From: DATAAP01 sp041690495
GTDB lineage: Bacteria; Pseudomonadota; Alphaproteobacteria; CACIAM-22H2
Length of the DNA stretch: 64,000 nt
NCBI GenBank assembly: GCA_041690495.1
Contig: JAWLHE010000015.1
Coordinates: 1-64,000 of the forward strand
Direction: 5' to 3'
The position numbers and the translations under genes were made by a program. This document shows positions 7,211 through 16,424 of the stretch, in pieces. Numbering within the stretch: the stretch's first letter is position 1; the number at the start of each line of letters is the position of its first letter. The notes beneath the pieces are model-generated. The model saw only the letters and a list, made by a program, of their open reading frames with translations. It had not been told where the DNA came from and searched no databases.

Positions 7211-9979
7211 TCAGGACCTTGCCTTGCGGCCGAGGAACTCGGCAGTCTTCTGCACAGCTTCGGCGAGCCCGATGCGCTGGATCTCGACGCCAGGCGGAAA
7301 TGCGCCGCACAGCCGTGAGGGCAGGCGGGGATCGAGCAGCACAAACACGCCATGATCGTCGGCGCGGCGGACCAGCCGGCCGAAGGCCTGCTTGAGCTTC
7401 AGCCTGGTCAGCATGTCGTCATACGCAGCCCCGCCGAACGCGGCCTTGCGCGCGCGGTGCAGGATGTCGGGGCGCGGCCACGGCACGCGGTCGAACACGA
7501 TCAGGCGCAGGCTGCGGCCCGGCACGTCGACGCCGTCGCGGACCGCGTCGGTGCCGAGCAGGCACGCATCCTCCTCGGCGCGGAAAATGTCGATCAGGGT
7601 GCCGGTATCGAGCCCGTCCACATGCTGGGCATAGAGCGGCAGGCCGTCCTCCTCCAGTGCCCTGGCGATGCGGGCATGCACGGCCTTGAGGCGGCTGATC
7701 GCGGTGAACAGGCCGAGCGCGCCACCGCCCGCGGCGACGAACAGTGCACGGTAGGCTGCGGCAAGCTGCGCCACGTCACCGCGCACGTCCTTGACCACCA
7801 GCACGCGCGTCTGCGCCGAATAGTCGAACGGCGAGGGGACCGCGGCGCGCGTGGCCTCGGGCAGATGCCGCGCCCCCGTGCGCTGCTCCGCTGCGCGCCA
7901 GTCCGCCTCGGGATCGCCGGTGCCGTCGGTAAGCGTGGCCGAGGTGACGAGCACGCCGTGGGCGGGCTGCACCACCGCCTCGGCGAACGGCATGGTCGGA
8001 TCGACCCAGTGGCGGTGCAGCCCGACATCGACCTCGCGGCCGTCGAGGCGGTCGACCGAGAACCAGTCGACGAATTCATTCGGCGTCTCGCGTTCCAGCG
8101 CCGCCAGCATGCCGCGCCAGGCGCCGAGCTTGTCGAGCCCGCGCCGCGCCAGGCTACGGGCGATCGACTCGATACGGATGCGCGTGCCGCTGTCGAGCTC
8201 CGAAGCCTTCTCCTCCAGCGTTCTGGTCAGCCGTTTGGCGAGCAACGTCATCGGCTCCATGAGCCGTTTCAACGCATCGTCCAGGCGCAGCGCCGCATCG
8301 AGCAGGCCCGGAACCGGCGGCGCCGGATCCGTCTCGATGCTGTAGCCGTCGTCGCTGCCGTCGGTGCGGGCGTAGACCTGCTGGCGGACGACGGCGAGAA
8401 ACGCTTCGGCCGGTCCTGCCGGGTTGCCTGCGAGCCGCTGCAGCCATTGATCGCCGGGCAGGGCGCGCGCGGCGCGCAGCACCGCATCGAGCGCCGTCTC
8501 GGCCTCGCCGTCGCCGGCGATCAGCTCCTCGCATCGCGCCTTGAGGCCGCGTGCGCGCGAGCTGCGCCGGCCTTCCTCGCGGCCGAGCAGCCAGCGGCGC
8601 AGCTCGTGCGTCTCCTCACCGGACAGGAAGGCGGAGAACGCCCCGTCTGCGGCATCGAACACATGATGCCCCTCGTCGAACACGTAGCGCGTTGGCAGGG
8701 TCGTGTCGTCGACGCCGCCGAGCGCGGCCTGGTACATGACCAGGGCATGATTGCCAATGACGATGTCGGCGCGGCGCGCGCGGCGGATGCTCTTCTCGAC
8801 GAAGCATTTACGGTAATGGCTGCAGGCCGAATAGATGCATTCGCCGCGCCGGTCGGCGAGGCCCCGCGTGCGGGCGCGCCCCGCAAGATCGGCAAGCCAG
8901 GCCGGAAAATCGCCGCCTACCATGTCGCCATCGCGCGTCGCGGCGACCCAGCGGGCCATCAGCCCGAGCGCCACCGCGTCCTGCGGCCGCGTCGCGAGCC
9001 CGGCGAGCGCTTCCTCATAGTTGAGCAGGCAGAAATAGTTCTCGCGGCCTTTGCGGATCACAACGTGGCGCTGCTTCTCGGCCGGGTCGGGAAACAGACG
9101 GTCGAGCTCGCGATCGATCTGATGCTGCAGGTTTCGGGTGTAGGTCGAGATCCAGACCGGGCCGTCGTTCTTCTCCGCCCACACCGTCGCCGGGGCGAGA
9201 TAGCCGAGCGTCTTGCCCACGCCGGTGCCGGCCTCGGCCAGAACGAGGCGGGGCGTGTCGGCGTCGTCGCGCGGCATGAAGGCGGCGCTCGCGGACGATG
9301 CGTAGTCGGCCTGCTGCGGGCGCGGCTCGGCATCGCCGCCGAGCATCTTGACCAGCCGTGCGCGCGCCTCGACCGGTTCGACCGGCCAGCTCTCGGCCGG
9401 CGTTGCCGGCGCGAACTCGGCCCATTCCGCCAGCGTCTGCCAGATGTGGAGCGCGTTGGTCGCGCGTGCGTGCTGGAAGGCCTCGGGCGCGTCGCCGAGA
9501 GCGGCCAGCACGGCGGGACCCCAGCGCCAGCCGCCGCGCGCCATGACGCGGGCGAGCCCGATCGTGTCCTGGCCGCTCTCGGAGCGCCGCTCATAGGCGC
9601 GCATCTCGGCAAGCTCGGCCAGAAGTCGGCGCGTGATCTCGAACAGCGCCAGCGCCTGGCTCGCCGGATCCGCGCCGTGCGGGACGTCGAGCGCTGCCGC
9701 GAGACCGCGCGGCGTCGGCAGGCAGAACCGCGCCGGCCGCACGAAGGCAAAGAGCTCGAGCAGGTCGAGTGCGGCGAAGCGCTCGATGCCGAGCCGCCGC
9801 GCCGTCGCCGGCGCGTGCACCAGGATCGGCGGCGTGTTGCGCGCGCGCACCGCCGCTTCCTCGGCGGGAAGCTCGAGCAGCTCGCCGTCCGGCGTCAGCC
9901 ACGCCGCCCGCGTTATGCCGGCAATCAGCGCCGGGGCATTTGGCACGAGATGGTTTGCGGGTGGGCGCGGCACGTTCAT
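7211..9979 (-). CDS. DinG/XPD-family ATP-dependent DNA helicase
   Basis: A 922-residue superfamily 2 helicase. An N-terminal extension of about 225 residues precedes Walker A (GTGVGKT, residues 251-257). An iron-sulphur-type cysteine set follows (one Cys in ENYFCLL, then CIYSACSHYRKC), then the Walker B DEGH box (VFDEGHHVFDA) and, near the C-terminus, motif VI (QAFGRLVRR). This is the architecture of DinG/XPD 5'-3' helicases, which unwind R-loops, D-loops and other damaged or recombining DNA. The start at 9979 (MNVPRP) is preferred; the reading frame extends further upstream, where the sequence does not look coding. No operon partner is visible. The N-terminal domain is unassigned. Confidence 0.88.
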   Translation of the reverse strand: MNVPRPPANHLVPNAPALIAGITRAAWLTPDGELLELPAEEAAVRARNTPPILVHAPATARRLGIERFAALDLLELFAFVRPARFCLPTPRGLAAALDVPHGADPASQALALFEITRRLLAELAEMRAYERRSESGQDTIGLARVMARGGWRWGPAVLAALGDAPEAFQHARATNALHIWQTLAEWAEFAPATPAESWPVEPVEARARLVKMLGGDAEPRPQQADYASSASAAFMPRDDADTPRLVLAEAGTGVGKTLGYLAPATVWAEKNDGPVWISTYTRNLQHQIDRELDRLFPDPAEKQRHVVIRKGRENYFCLLNYEEALAGLATRPQDAVALGLMARWVAATRDGDMVGGDFPAWLADLAGRARTRGLADRRGECIYSACSHYRKCFVEKSIRRARRADIVIGNHALVMYQAALGGVDDTTLPTRYVFDEGHHVFDAADGAFSAFLSGEETHELRRWLLGREEGRRSSRARGLKARCEELIAGDGEAETALDAVLRAARALPGDQWLQRLAGNPAGPAEAFLAVVRQQVYARTDGSDDGYSIETDPAPPVPGLLDAALRLDDALKRLMEPMTLLAKRLTRTLEEKASELDSGTRIRIESIARSLARRGLDKLGAWRGMLAALERETPNEFVDWFSVDRLDGREVDVGLHRHWVDPTMPFAEAVVQPAHGVLVTSATLTDGTGDPEADWRAAEQRTGARHLPEATRAAVPSPFDYSAQTRVLVVKDVRGDVAQLAAAYRALFVAAGGGALGLFTAISRLKAVHARIARALEEDGLPLYAQHVDGLDTGTLIDIFRAEEDACLLGTDAVRDGVDVPGRSLRLIVFDRVPWPRPDILHRARKAAFGGAAYDDMLTRLKLKQAFGRLVRRADDHGVFVLLDPRLPSRLCGAFPPGVEIQRIGLAEAVQKTAEFLGRKARS

Positions 9980-10100
9980 CGGCCGCACTATATGGTCTGG
10001 ATCGTGCCGCGGCCATGGTGGCGCAAGACCGCGGTTAACGGGGCCGCTGAATACGGAGAAGATGCTACTTAGGGCGGAATTGGGAGAGGCCCGCCACTCG

Positions 10101-11546
10101 CTAAGGGAGCGAAGGACGTGTTGCGAGAGCACGGCTTCCGGCTGCGATGGCGAGCGCGACGAGGATCAGAACCGCCGCAACCGCGAACGTGAACCGCATC
10201 CCGGCGGCGACGGCCTCCGGACGCGCTGCTGCCACGTCGACTGCCCTCGACGCGAGCGCGAACACGGCGCCCATGGCGGATGCGCCGGTGATCAGCCCGA
10301 GATTGCGCGACAGGTTGAGCATGCCGGAGATGACGCCCCGCTGGTCGGGGCGGGCATCCGTCATGACGGCGGTGTTGTTGGCCGTCTGGAACAGTGCGTA
10401 GCCGGCGGTGATGACGACCATGGGGGCGATGTATCCGGCGATCGCGAACGCTGCCGGCGACATCGATAGAATGAAAGAACCGGCCGCTATCGCGATGAGC
10501 CCGATGACGGTCATACGCTGTGCGCCGAGTCGGTCGACAAGGCGGCCGGCTGGCACGCCGGTCAGCGCGGCGGCAAGCGGCCCGACCGACATGACAAGTC
10601 CGACAAGGGCCGCGTCGAGCCCGAGCGCGCGCGAGAGATAGAACGGCCCGACCACCAGCGTCGCCATCAGCACCGTCGCGACGAGCGCGCTCATGGCGAG
10701 GCTCGCACTCAGCGCTGGATCGCGGAACATTGGCAACTGGATCAGCGGCGATGCGGCCTTCGCCTCGACGAGCACGAAAAGACCGACTCCGATCCCAGCA
10801 GCCAACAACAGCGACACATTGAGTGGACCAAAGCTGCCGCGCCCCATCGTCACGGCGAGCGCATAGGCCGCGAGCGTCAGGGCAAGCAGCAGCGTACCCA
10901 CCTTGTCGAAGCCGGTCCGAACGGTCTTCGGCTCCCGGCGGTCGGCGGGCAGGTAGCGGCGCGCGAGAAGGAAAGTCAGGGTGCCCAGCGGCACGTTAAC
11001 GAGGAAGATTGCCCGCCAACCGAGTTCGGCGATCAGAATGCCGCCGAGCGATGGACCGAGAGCGGTGCCGATCGCGGACATCGTTCCGAGCAGCCCCATC
11101 GCGCTGCCGGTCTTTGCCTTTGGCACCGCCTCGCCGACGAACGCGATGGTGAGGGCCATCATGATGGCCGCTCCGAGGCCCTGCGCCGCCCGGCCGGCGA
11201 TCAGCAGCCAGAGCGTCGGCGCGACACCGCACAGGACCGAGGCCGCCGTGAACAGGAAGAGTCCCGCCAGCAGAAGCCGGCGGCGGCCGGTGATGTCGCC
11301 GAGCCGTCCGACGCTGACGATCAGGGTGGTGATGGCGAGGAGATAGGCGAGGACGATCCATTGCACGTCTTGGAAGGAGGCGCTGAACGCCTCGGCCAGC
11401 GTCGGCAAGGCGACATTGGCGATGCTGGTGCCGAGCGAGGACAGCAACATGGATAGCGAAAGGCCGGCGAGCACCCACCGGACCGAAGGGCTCCGTTCCG
11501 TATCACCGGCTACCGCCTCGTCTCGTCCTGCGATGATTGTCTTCAA
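10101..11546 (-). CDS. MFS drug/organic exporter, DHA2 (14-TM) type
   Basis: A membrane transporter of about 480 residues of the major facilitator superfamily. SLSMLLSSLGTSIANVALPTLAEAF in helix 1 and QWIVLAYLLAITTLIVSVGRLGDITGRRR (motif A) are typical of the DHA2/EmrB-QacA drug:H+ antiporters, and there are about 14 hydrophobic segments. The start is uncertain. A TTG codon at 11546 has a GGAG site 6 bases upstream and leaves a normal promoter region; the ATG at 11636 would lie inside the inverted repeat at 11624-11647 and has no ribosome-binding site. It is divergent from a LysR-type regulator that probably controls it. Confidence 0.88.
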   Translation of the reverse strand: MKTIIAGRDEAVAGDTERSPSVRWVLAGLSLSMLLSSLGTSIANVALPTLAEAFSASFQDVQWIVLAYLLAITTLIVSVGRLGDITGRRRLLLAGLFLFTAASVLCGVAPTLWLLIAGRAAQGLGAAIMMALTIAFVGEAVPKAKTGSAMGLLGTMSAIGTALGPSLGGILIAELGWRAIFLVNVPLGTLTFLLARRYLPADRREPKTVRTGFDKVGTLLLALTLAAYALAVTMGRGSFGPLNVSLLLAAGIGVGLFVLVEAKAASPLIQLPMFRDPALSASLAMSALVATVLMATLVVGPFYLSRALGLDAALVGLVMSVGPLAAALTGVPAGRLVDRLGAQRMTVIGLIAIAAGSFILSMSPAAFAIAGYIAPMVVITAGYALFQTANNTAVMTDARPDQRGVISGMLNLSRNLGLITGASAMGAVFALASRAVDVAAARPEAVAAGMRFTFAVAAVLILVALAIAAGSRALATRPSLP

Positions 11547-11623
11547 CAAGAACTCCGTTTTCTGATGGCTCCCGAACCTGGGGCCGTCCCAAACGTAGTC
11601 ACTTGGATGACACGGCGGAACAT

Positions 11624-11647
11624 GCACGATTTGCATTTAATTCGTGC
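11624..11647. promoter_or_regulatory. Candidate LysR operator between divergent genes
   Basis: An inverted repeat gcacga - 12 bases - tcgtgc lies in an AT-richer patch between the divergent MFS exporter and the LysR-type regulator. LysR regulators usually bind partly palindromic sites in the shared promoter region, so this is the best candidate recognition site. It is inferred from position and symmetry only. Confidence 0.5.
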
Positions 11648-11689
11648 GTTTGACGCCATGTCATGATCAAGCCGTGCTATGGTCGATGC

Positions 11690-12658
11690 ATGGCAACCCC
11701 CGATCTCAATCTTCTGGTCACCCTTGATGTGCTGCTCGCGGAAGGCAGCGTTGCGCGCGCGGCCCAACGGTTGCGGCTCAGTCCGTCGGCGATGAGCCGG
11801 GCGCTGGCGCGACTGCGTGAGACGATGGGCGATCCGCTGCTGGTCAGGGCCGGACGCGGCCTCGTTCCGACACCCCGCGCGCTCGAACTCCGCAATCGGG
11901 TCAGTCAGCTCGTGCAGGACGCGGAAGCGGTCCTGCGCCCTGCCGAGAAGCTCGACCTCAAACGGCTCGTCCGGACGTTCACGCTGCGGACGAGCGAAGG
12001 TTTTGTGGAGAACTTCGGGCCGGACCTCATTGCTCGCGTCGGCGAGGAAGCTCCCGGCGTGCGGCTGCGCTTCGTGCAGAAGATGGACAAAGACAGCGCG
12101 CCGCTTCGCGACGCGGCCGTCGATCTGGAAACCGGCGTCGTCGGGAAGGCGGCGGGTCCGGAGTTGCGGGCGCAGGCACTGTTCCGGGACCGTTTTATCG
12201 GCGTCGTGCGCATGGGACACAAGCTGAGCAAAGGCAGGATCACTCCCTCGCGTTATGCAGCCGGCAGGCACATCCTCGTCTCGCGGCGGGGCCTGGATGA
12301 AGGACCGATTGACGAAGCCCTGAAGCCGCTCGGGCTGGGGCGGGAGATCGTCGCGATCGTCGGCGGCTTTTCGACCGCGCTGGCTCTCGCCCGGGCCTCC
12401 GACCTGATCGCCAGTGTCCCCGAGCGACACACCGGAACCCTGCGCGCCGGAATGCACAGTTTTCCCCTTCCGGTCTCCGCGCCGGAGATCACGGTTTCAA
12501 TGCTCTGGCATCCGCGCCTGGATGCCGATCCGGCGCATCGCTGGCTGCGCGGGTGCGTTCGGGACGCTTGCGCGGAGCGGCTCACCAAGTCATCGAGACG
12601 CGGAAGGGCTGCGAGCGTGAATGCGGGCCTGCATCCGCACCTGCGTGCTGACAGTTGA
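11690..12658 (+). CDS. LysR-family transcriptional regulator
   Basis: A 322-residue regulator. The N-terminal winged helix-turn-helix (residues 2-62: DLNLLVTLDVLLAEGSVARAAQRLRLSPSAMSRALARLRE) is a canonical LysR DNA-binding domain. The C-terminal part is the periplasmic-binding-like effector domain, with the VGGFSTALALARASDLIASVP segment common in NodD/Nac-like members. The start at 11690 matches the family length; an in-frame ATG at 11663 is less likely. It is divergent from a DHA2-type exporter, the usual arrangement in which the LysR protein activates the exporter in response to its substrate and represses itself. Confidence 0.93.
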   Translation: MATPDLNLLVTLDVLLAEGSVARAAQRLRLSPSAMSRALARLRETMGDPLLVRAGRGLVPTPRALELRNRVSQLVQDAEAVLRPAEKLDLKRLVRTFTLRTSEGFVENFGPDLIARVGEEAPGVRLRFVQKMDKDSAPLRDAAVDLETGVVGKAAGPELRAQALFRDRFIGVVRMGHKLSKGRITPSRYAAGRHILVSRRGLDEGPIDEALKPLGLGREIVAIVGGFSTALALARASDLIASVPERHTGTLRAGMHSFPLPVSAPEITVSMLWHPRLDADPAHRWLRGCVRDACAERLTKSSRRGRAASVNAGLHPHLRADS

Positions 12659-12691
12659 CGGCGGTGCCCTCGGCCCCTAGCTTCCGCGGCC

Positions 12692-14323
12692 ATGTCCGAC
12701 ACCACCATCGACGTTCCCCGCGATCTCGCCCTGAAAGGCCGTGCCTGGCCGTTCGAGGAGGCGCGCAAGCTGCTCGCCCGCTTCGGCAACAAGGCGCCGG
12801 AGAAAGGCTACGTTCTGTTCGAGACCGGCTACGGTCCCTCGGGCCTGCCGCATATCGGCACGTTCGGCGAGGTCGTGCGCACGACCATGGTGCGCAACGC
12901 CTTTCGCGCCATGTCCGATATTCCTACGCGGCTGTTCGCGTTCTCCGACGACATGGACGGGCTGCGCAAGGTGCCGGACAACATCCCGAACCCGGAACTG
13001 ATCCGCCCGCATCTCGGCAAGCCGCTGACCTCGGTGCCAGACCCGTTCGGCACGCATGAGAGTTTCGGTCACCACAACAACGCGCGGCTGCGCGCCTTCC
13101 TCGATTCATTCGGCTTCGAGTACGAGTTCCAGTCGGCGACCGATATGTACAAATCGGGGCGCTTCGACCAGACCCTGCTCGAGGTGCTCGAGCATTACGA
13201 CGCAGTGATCAACGTGATCCTGCCGACGCTCGGGCCGGAGCGGCGCGCCACGTATTCGCCGTTCCTGCCGGTCAGCGAGCGCACCGGGATCGTCCTGCAG
13301 GTGCCGCTGGTCGCGCGCGACCCGAAGGCGGGGACGATCACCTACCGCGACGAGGACACCGGCAAGCTGGTCGAGGTGCCGGTCACCGGCGGCCGCTGCA
13401 AGCTGCAGTGGAAGGCCGACTGGGCGATGCGCTGGGTGGCGCTCGGTGTCGACTACGAGATGTCGGGCAAGGATCTGATCGATTCGGTCAAGCTGTCGAG
13501 CCAGATCTGCCGCGTGCTCGGCGGCCGCCCGCCCGAGGGCTTCACCTACGAGCTGTTCCTCGACGAGAAGGGCGAGAAGATCTCGAAGTCGAAGGGCAAC
13601 GGCCTGACAGTCGACGAGTGGCTGACCTACGGGCCGCCGGAGAGCCTGGCCCTGTTCATGTTCAACTCGCCGAAGAGCGCCAAGCGGCTGCACTTCGACG
13701 TGATCCCGCGCCAGGTCGACGACTATCTCGCCTTCCTGACGAAATTTCCGGAGCAGAAGCCGAATGAGGGCGATAACGCCCCGACCCGGCAGATCGACAA
13801 TCCGGTCTGGCACATCCATGCCGGGAAGCCGCCGGCGCCCGAGCCCGACGGATTGCCGTTCAACATCCTCCTGAACCTGGTCGGCGTCGCCAATACCGAG
13901 GACAAGGCGGTGCTGTGGGGCTTCATCTCGCGCTACGCACCCAAGGCAAGTCCGGCGAACAACCCGTTTCTCGACAAGCTGGTCGGCTACGCGATCAACT
14001 ATTTCCGCGACTACGTGAAGCCGACAAGGCGTTTCCGGCCGCCCACGGAGCAGGAGCGCGCGGCGCTCGAGGATCTGATCGCGATGCTCGAGAAGTTGCC
14101 GCCCGGTACTGACTCCGAGGCGATCCAGTTCGAGGTCTACGAGGTCGGCAAGCGGCACGGCTGGGCCAAGGACCTGCGCGGCTGGTTCAGGTCCTGCTAC
14201 GAGGTCCTGTTCGGCACCGAGCAGGGACCGCGGCTGGGCTCGTTCATCGCGCTCTACGGCGTGCCCGAGACGATCGCGCTCATCCGCAGGGCGCTCGCGG
14301 GCGAGCTTGCGAAGGCGGCCTAG
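12692..14323 (+). CDS. lysK: Class I lysyl-tRNA synthetase
   Basis: A 543-residue aminoacyl-tRNA synthetase of the class I fold, charging tRNA-Lys. The HIGH-like signature is PSGLPHIGTFGE (residues 49-60) and the KMSKS-like loop is KISKSKGNG from residue 296. The N-terminal LARFGNKAPEKGYVLFETGYGPSG stretch is typical of the archaeal/alphaproteobacterial LysK type, which replaces the class II LysS of most bacteria. This is normal for alphaproteobacteria and supports the taxonomic call. It stands 34 bases after the LysR gene and is not functionally linked to it. Confidence 0.96.
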   Translation: MSDTTIDVPRDLALKGRAWPFEEARKLLARFGNKAPEKGYVLFETGYGPSGLPHIGTFGEVVRTTMVRNAFRAMSDIPTRLFAFSDDMDGLRKVPDNIPNPELIRPHLGKPLTSVPDPFGTHESFGHHNNARLRAFLDSFGFEYEFQSATDMYKSGRFDQTLLEVLEHYDAVINVILPTLGPERRATYSPFLPVSERTGIVLQVPLVARDPKAGTITYRDEDTGKLVEVPVTGGRCKLQWKADWAMRWVALGVDYEMSGKDLIDSVKLSSQICRVLGGRPPEGFTYELFLDEKGEKISKSKGNGLTVDEWLTYGPPESLALFMFNSPKSAKRLHFDVIPRQVDDYLAFLTKFPEQKPNEGDNAPTRQIDNPVWHIHAGKPPAPEPDGLPFNILLNLVGVANTEDKAVLWGFISRYAPKASPANNPFLDKLVGYAINYFRDYVKPTRRFRPPTEQERAALEDLIAMLEKLPPGTDSEAIQFEVYEVGKRHGWAKDLRGWFRSCYEVLFGTEQGPRLGSFIALYGVPETIALIRRALAGELAKAA

Positions 14324-14367
14324 GCCACGTCTATACTCTCCTCACCGCTACGGTGCGGAGGAGACGG

Positions 14368-14727
14368 ATGCCTGAAGCGAAGATTTACACGGGCGGCTGC
14401 CACTGCGGCACGGTCCGCTACGAGGCGCAGGCCGACCTGAGCAACGTGATCTCCTGCAACTGCTCGATCTGCAGCAGGAAAGGTTCGCTGCTTACATTCG
14501 TGCCGCGCGAGCAGTTCAAGCTCCTGTCCGGCGCGGACGAGCAGACCGACTACCAGTTCGGCAAGAAGATCATCCACCACATGTTCTGCAAGACATGCGG
14601 CATCGGGTCTTACGCGCTGGGCGAGATGCCCGACGGAACGAAGATGGCGGCGCTCAACGTCCGCTGCCTCGACGGAGTTGACGTCGCATCGCTCAAGCCG
14701 CAAGCCTTCGACGGCGCCAGTCTCTAG
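14368..14727 (+). CDS. GFA/CENP-V-fold zinc protein
   Basis: A 119-residue small cytoplasmic protein of the glutathione-dependent formaldehyde-activating (GFA/Mss4-like) family. Cysteines are arranged as C11-x-C13 (GGCHCGTVRYEA), C30-x-C32-x2-C35 (ISCNCSICSRKG) and a later FCKTCGIGSY pair, the zinc-ligand pattern of the fold. Most members are not proven formaldehyde enzymes, so the function is unknown. The start is set by a GGAGGA site 5 bases before the ATG; an in-frame upstream ATG lacks one. The stop is 7 bases from that of the convergent aminotransferase. Confidence 0.9.
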   Translation: MPEAKIYTGGCHCGTVRYEAQADLSNVISCNCSICSRKGSLLTFVPREQFKLLSGADEQTDYQFGKKIIHHMFCKTCGIGSYALGEMPDGTKMAALNVRCLDGVDVASLKPQAFDGASL

Positions 14728-14734
14728 CGGGTGC

Positions 14735-15586
14735 TCACTTCGGCCGCGTCGCGGTCTTCGCCCATTCGAAATAGAGGTCGCGCGCCCTGGTCGTGATCGG
14801 CCCGGGCTGGAGGTCGCGCGCCTCGATGCGCGTGCAGGGCATTACCTTGGCGTAGTTGCCGGTCGAGAAGATCTCGTCGGCCGACAGCACTTCGGCGAAG
14901 GTGAGCGTTCGTTCCACGACCTCGATGCCGGACTCGCGCAGCAGGGTCACGACGCGCTGGCGCGTGATGCCGTTGAGGAAGGTGCGGTTCGGCACCGGGG
15001 TGTGCACGACGCCGTCCTTGGCGATGAACAGGTTCGCCGCCGCGAACTCCGCGACGTTGCCGTTGAGATCGAGCACGACCGCCGTTCCGAAGCCGCGCGC
15101 CTCGGCATCGGCGCTGATGCGGCCGACATGGACATAGAGGCCCGAGACCTTCGCCTCGGTCGGCGCCGTTTCCGGGCTCGGCCGGCGCAACGGCGACAGG
15201 CAGGCGCTGAACCCTTTGAATTCCGGCAGCGGGGCCGCCTCGAGCGTCAGCGCGAAGCGCGTCGTCGCCGGATCGGGCGCCAGCCAGCCGTGCGACGCAT
15301 GGAACAGGGGCCGGATGTAGAGCTCCGCATCCGCCGGGAACCGTGCGATGCCGTCCCAGACCAGGCGCACGATTTCGGCGGCGCCAAGCTGCGGCTTGAG
15401 CCCGATCAGCTCGGCCGAGCGGATCGCCCGCGCGCAATGCCGGTCGAGATCGGGTGCCGTGCCGCGAAAGGCGCGCGCGCCGTCGAACGCGACAGAGGAC
15501 AGCCATGTCGCGTGATCGGTGGCGCCCATCAGCGGCGGGTTGCCTTCATGCCAGGTTCCGTCGATCCAGGTGAGGGCTTCGACCAT
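14735..15586 (-). CDS. Class IV PLP aminotransferase (branched-chain / D-amino-acid type)
   Basis: A 283-residue fold-type IV aminotransferase. It opens with the WIDGTWHEGNPPLMGATDHATWLSSVAFDGAR segment of the IlvE group. The catalytic lysine that binds PLP is the K of EAKVSGLYV, and the C-terminal NVAEFAAANLF, FLNGITRQRV and STGNYAKVMPCTRIE segments are cofactor-binding. It most likely transaminates branched-chain amino acids, although the IlvE, D-amino-acid and aminodeoxychorismate lyase subfamilies cannot be separated safely by eye. It is monocistronic and convergent with the GFA-fold gene. Confidence 0.88.
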   Translation of the reverse strand: MVEALTWIDGTWHEGNPPLMGATDHATWLSSVAFDGARAFRGTAPDLDRHCARAIRSAELIGLKPQLGAAEIVRLVWDGIARFPADAELYIRPLFHASHGWLAPDPATTRFALTLEAAPLPEFKGFSACLSPLRRPSPETAPTEAKVSGLYVHVGRISADAEARGFGTAVVLDLNGNVAEFAAANLFIAKDGVVHTPVPNRTFLNGITRQRVVTLLRESGIEVVERTLTFAEVLSADEIFSTGNYAKVMPCTRIEARDLQPGPITTRARDLYFEWAKTATRPK

Positions 15587-15627
15587 GATGCTCAGAATAG
15601 ACGGGTGCGCCGCGTTCGGGGAGCGGC

Positions 15628-16263
15628 TTACTGACTCGCCCAGACGATGCGGTGGACGAAGGCGACGCTTTCGATCGGCAGGCTGCGCTCCGGCGAGTTG
15701 CCGCTCAGCGCGGCGAGATCGAGCTTCTTCGCGCCGCGCCGCCTCAGCGCCTTGACCATGAGTTCGCCGTCGCCGGTCTTGACGACCACGCGATCGCCCT
15801 TGCGCAGGCTCGCTTCGGGCGAAACGATGACCGTATCGCCGTCGCGATAGACCGGTTCGAGGCTCTCGCCCGCGATCTCCAGCGCATAGGCGTGCGGGTC
15901 GGCGATGTCGGGAAATATCAGCTCGTCCCAGGCCGAGCCGGCGGGGTGTCCGGCCCCGTCAAAATTGCCCCTGCCGCCCGCCTCGCCATAGGCAATCACG
16001 GGAATCCGCCGCACGGGGCCGGCCATGCCCTGCGCCTTGCCGATATGGGCAACGAACTCGTTCAGCGTGGAGCCGGTCGCCTCGAGGATCTTGGCGATGC
16101 TCTCCGTCGACGGCCAGCGCGGCCGCCCGTCGCGGGCAACGCGCTTGCTCTTGTTGAAGGTCGTCGGATCGAGGCCGGCCCGCCGCGCGAGGCCGGAGGG
16201 CGAAAGAGAATGTTCGGCGGCGAGCTGGTCGATCGCCTGCCAGACGTCTTGATGTCGGAGCAT
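15628..16263 (-). CDS. HTH - S24 peptidase repressor (LexA/CI-like)
   Basis: A 211-residue protein with an N-terminal helix-turn-helix (about residues 7-70, SLSPSGLARRAGLDPTTFNKSKR) and a C-terminal S24 domain. The catalytic serine is in ALEIAGESLEPVYRDGDTVIV and the lysine in RVVVKTGDGELMVKALRRR. A possible autocleavage region (AYGEAGG) sits between the domains. This is the organisation of phage CI-type and LexA-like repressors that cleave themselves when RecA filaments form. No phage genes are nearby and this is not the standard LexA, so the target is unknown. Similar stand-alone genes occur in many alphaproteobacterial chromosomes. Confidence 0.88.
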   Translation of the reverse strand: MLRHQDVWQAIDQLAAEHSLSPSGLARRAGLDPTTFNKSKRVARDGRPRWPSTESIAKILEATGSTLNEFVAHIGKAQGMAGPVRRIPVIAYGEAGGRGNFDGAGHPAGSAWDELIFPDIADPHAYALEIAGESLEPVYRDGDTVIVSPEASLRKGDRVVVKTGDGELMVKALRRRGAKKLDLAALSGNSPERSLPIESVAFVHRIVWASQ

Positions 16264-16424
16264 CTGAGGATTTTTTCACAAGGCCCGCGCGCACGCATCA
16301 GGATTCTGGCCATGCATGCCGGATTATTCCCGAAGCGAGGCGAAAAATCCTGTGCGTTCAAGCGGGTCGTCAGCGGGGGCATGGCGCCGCCCGATATCTT
16401 CAGGTTGCAATCGTCAGACTGGCA

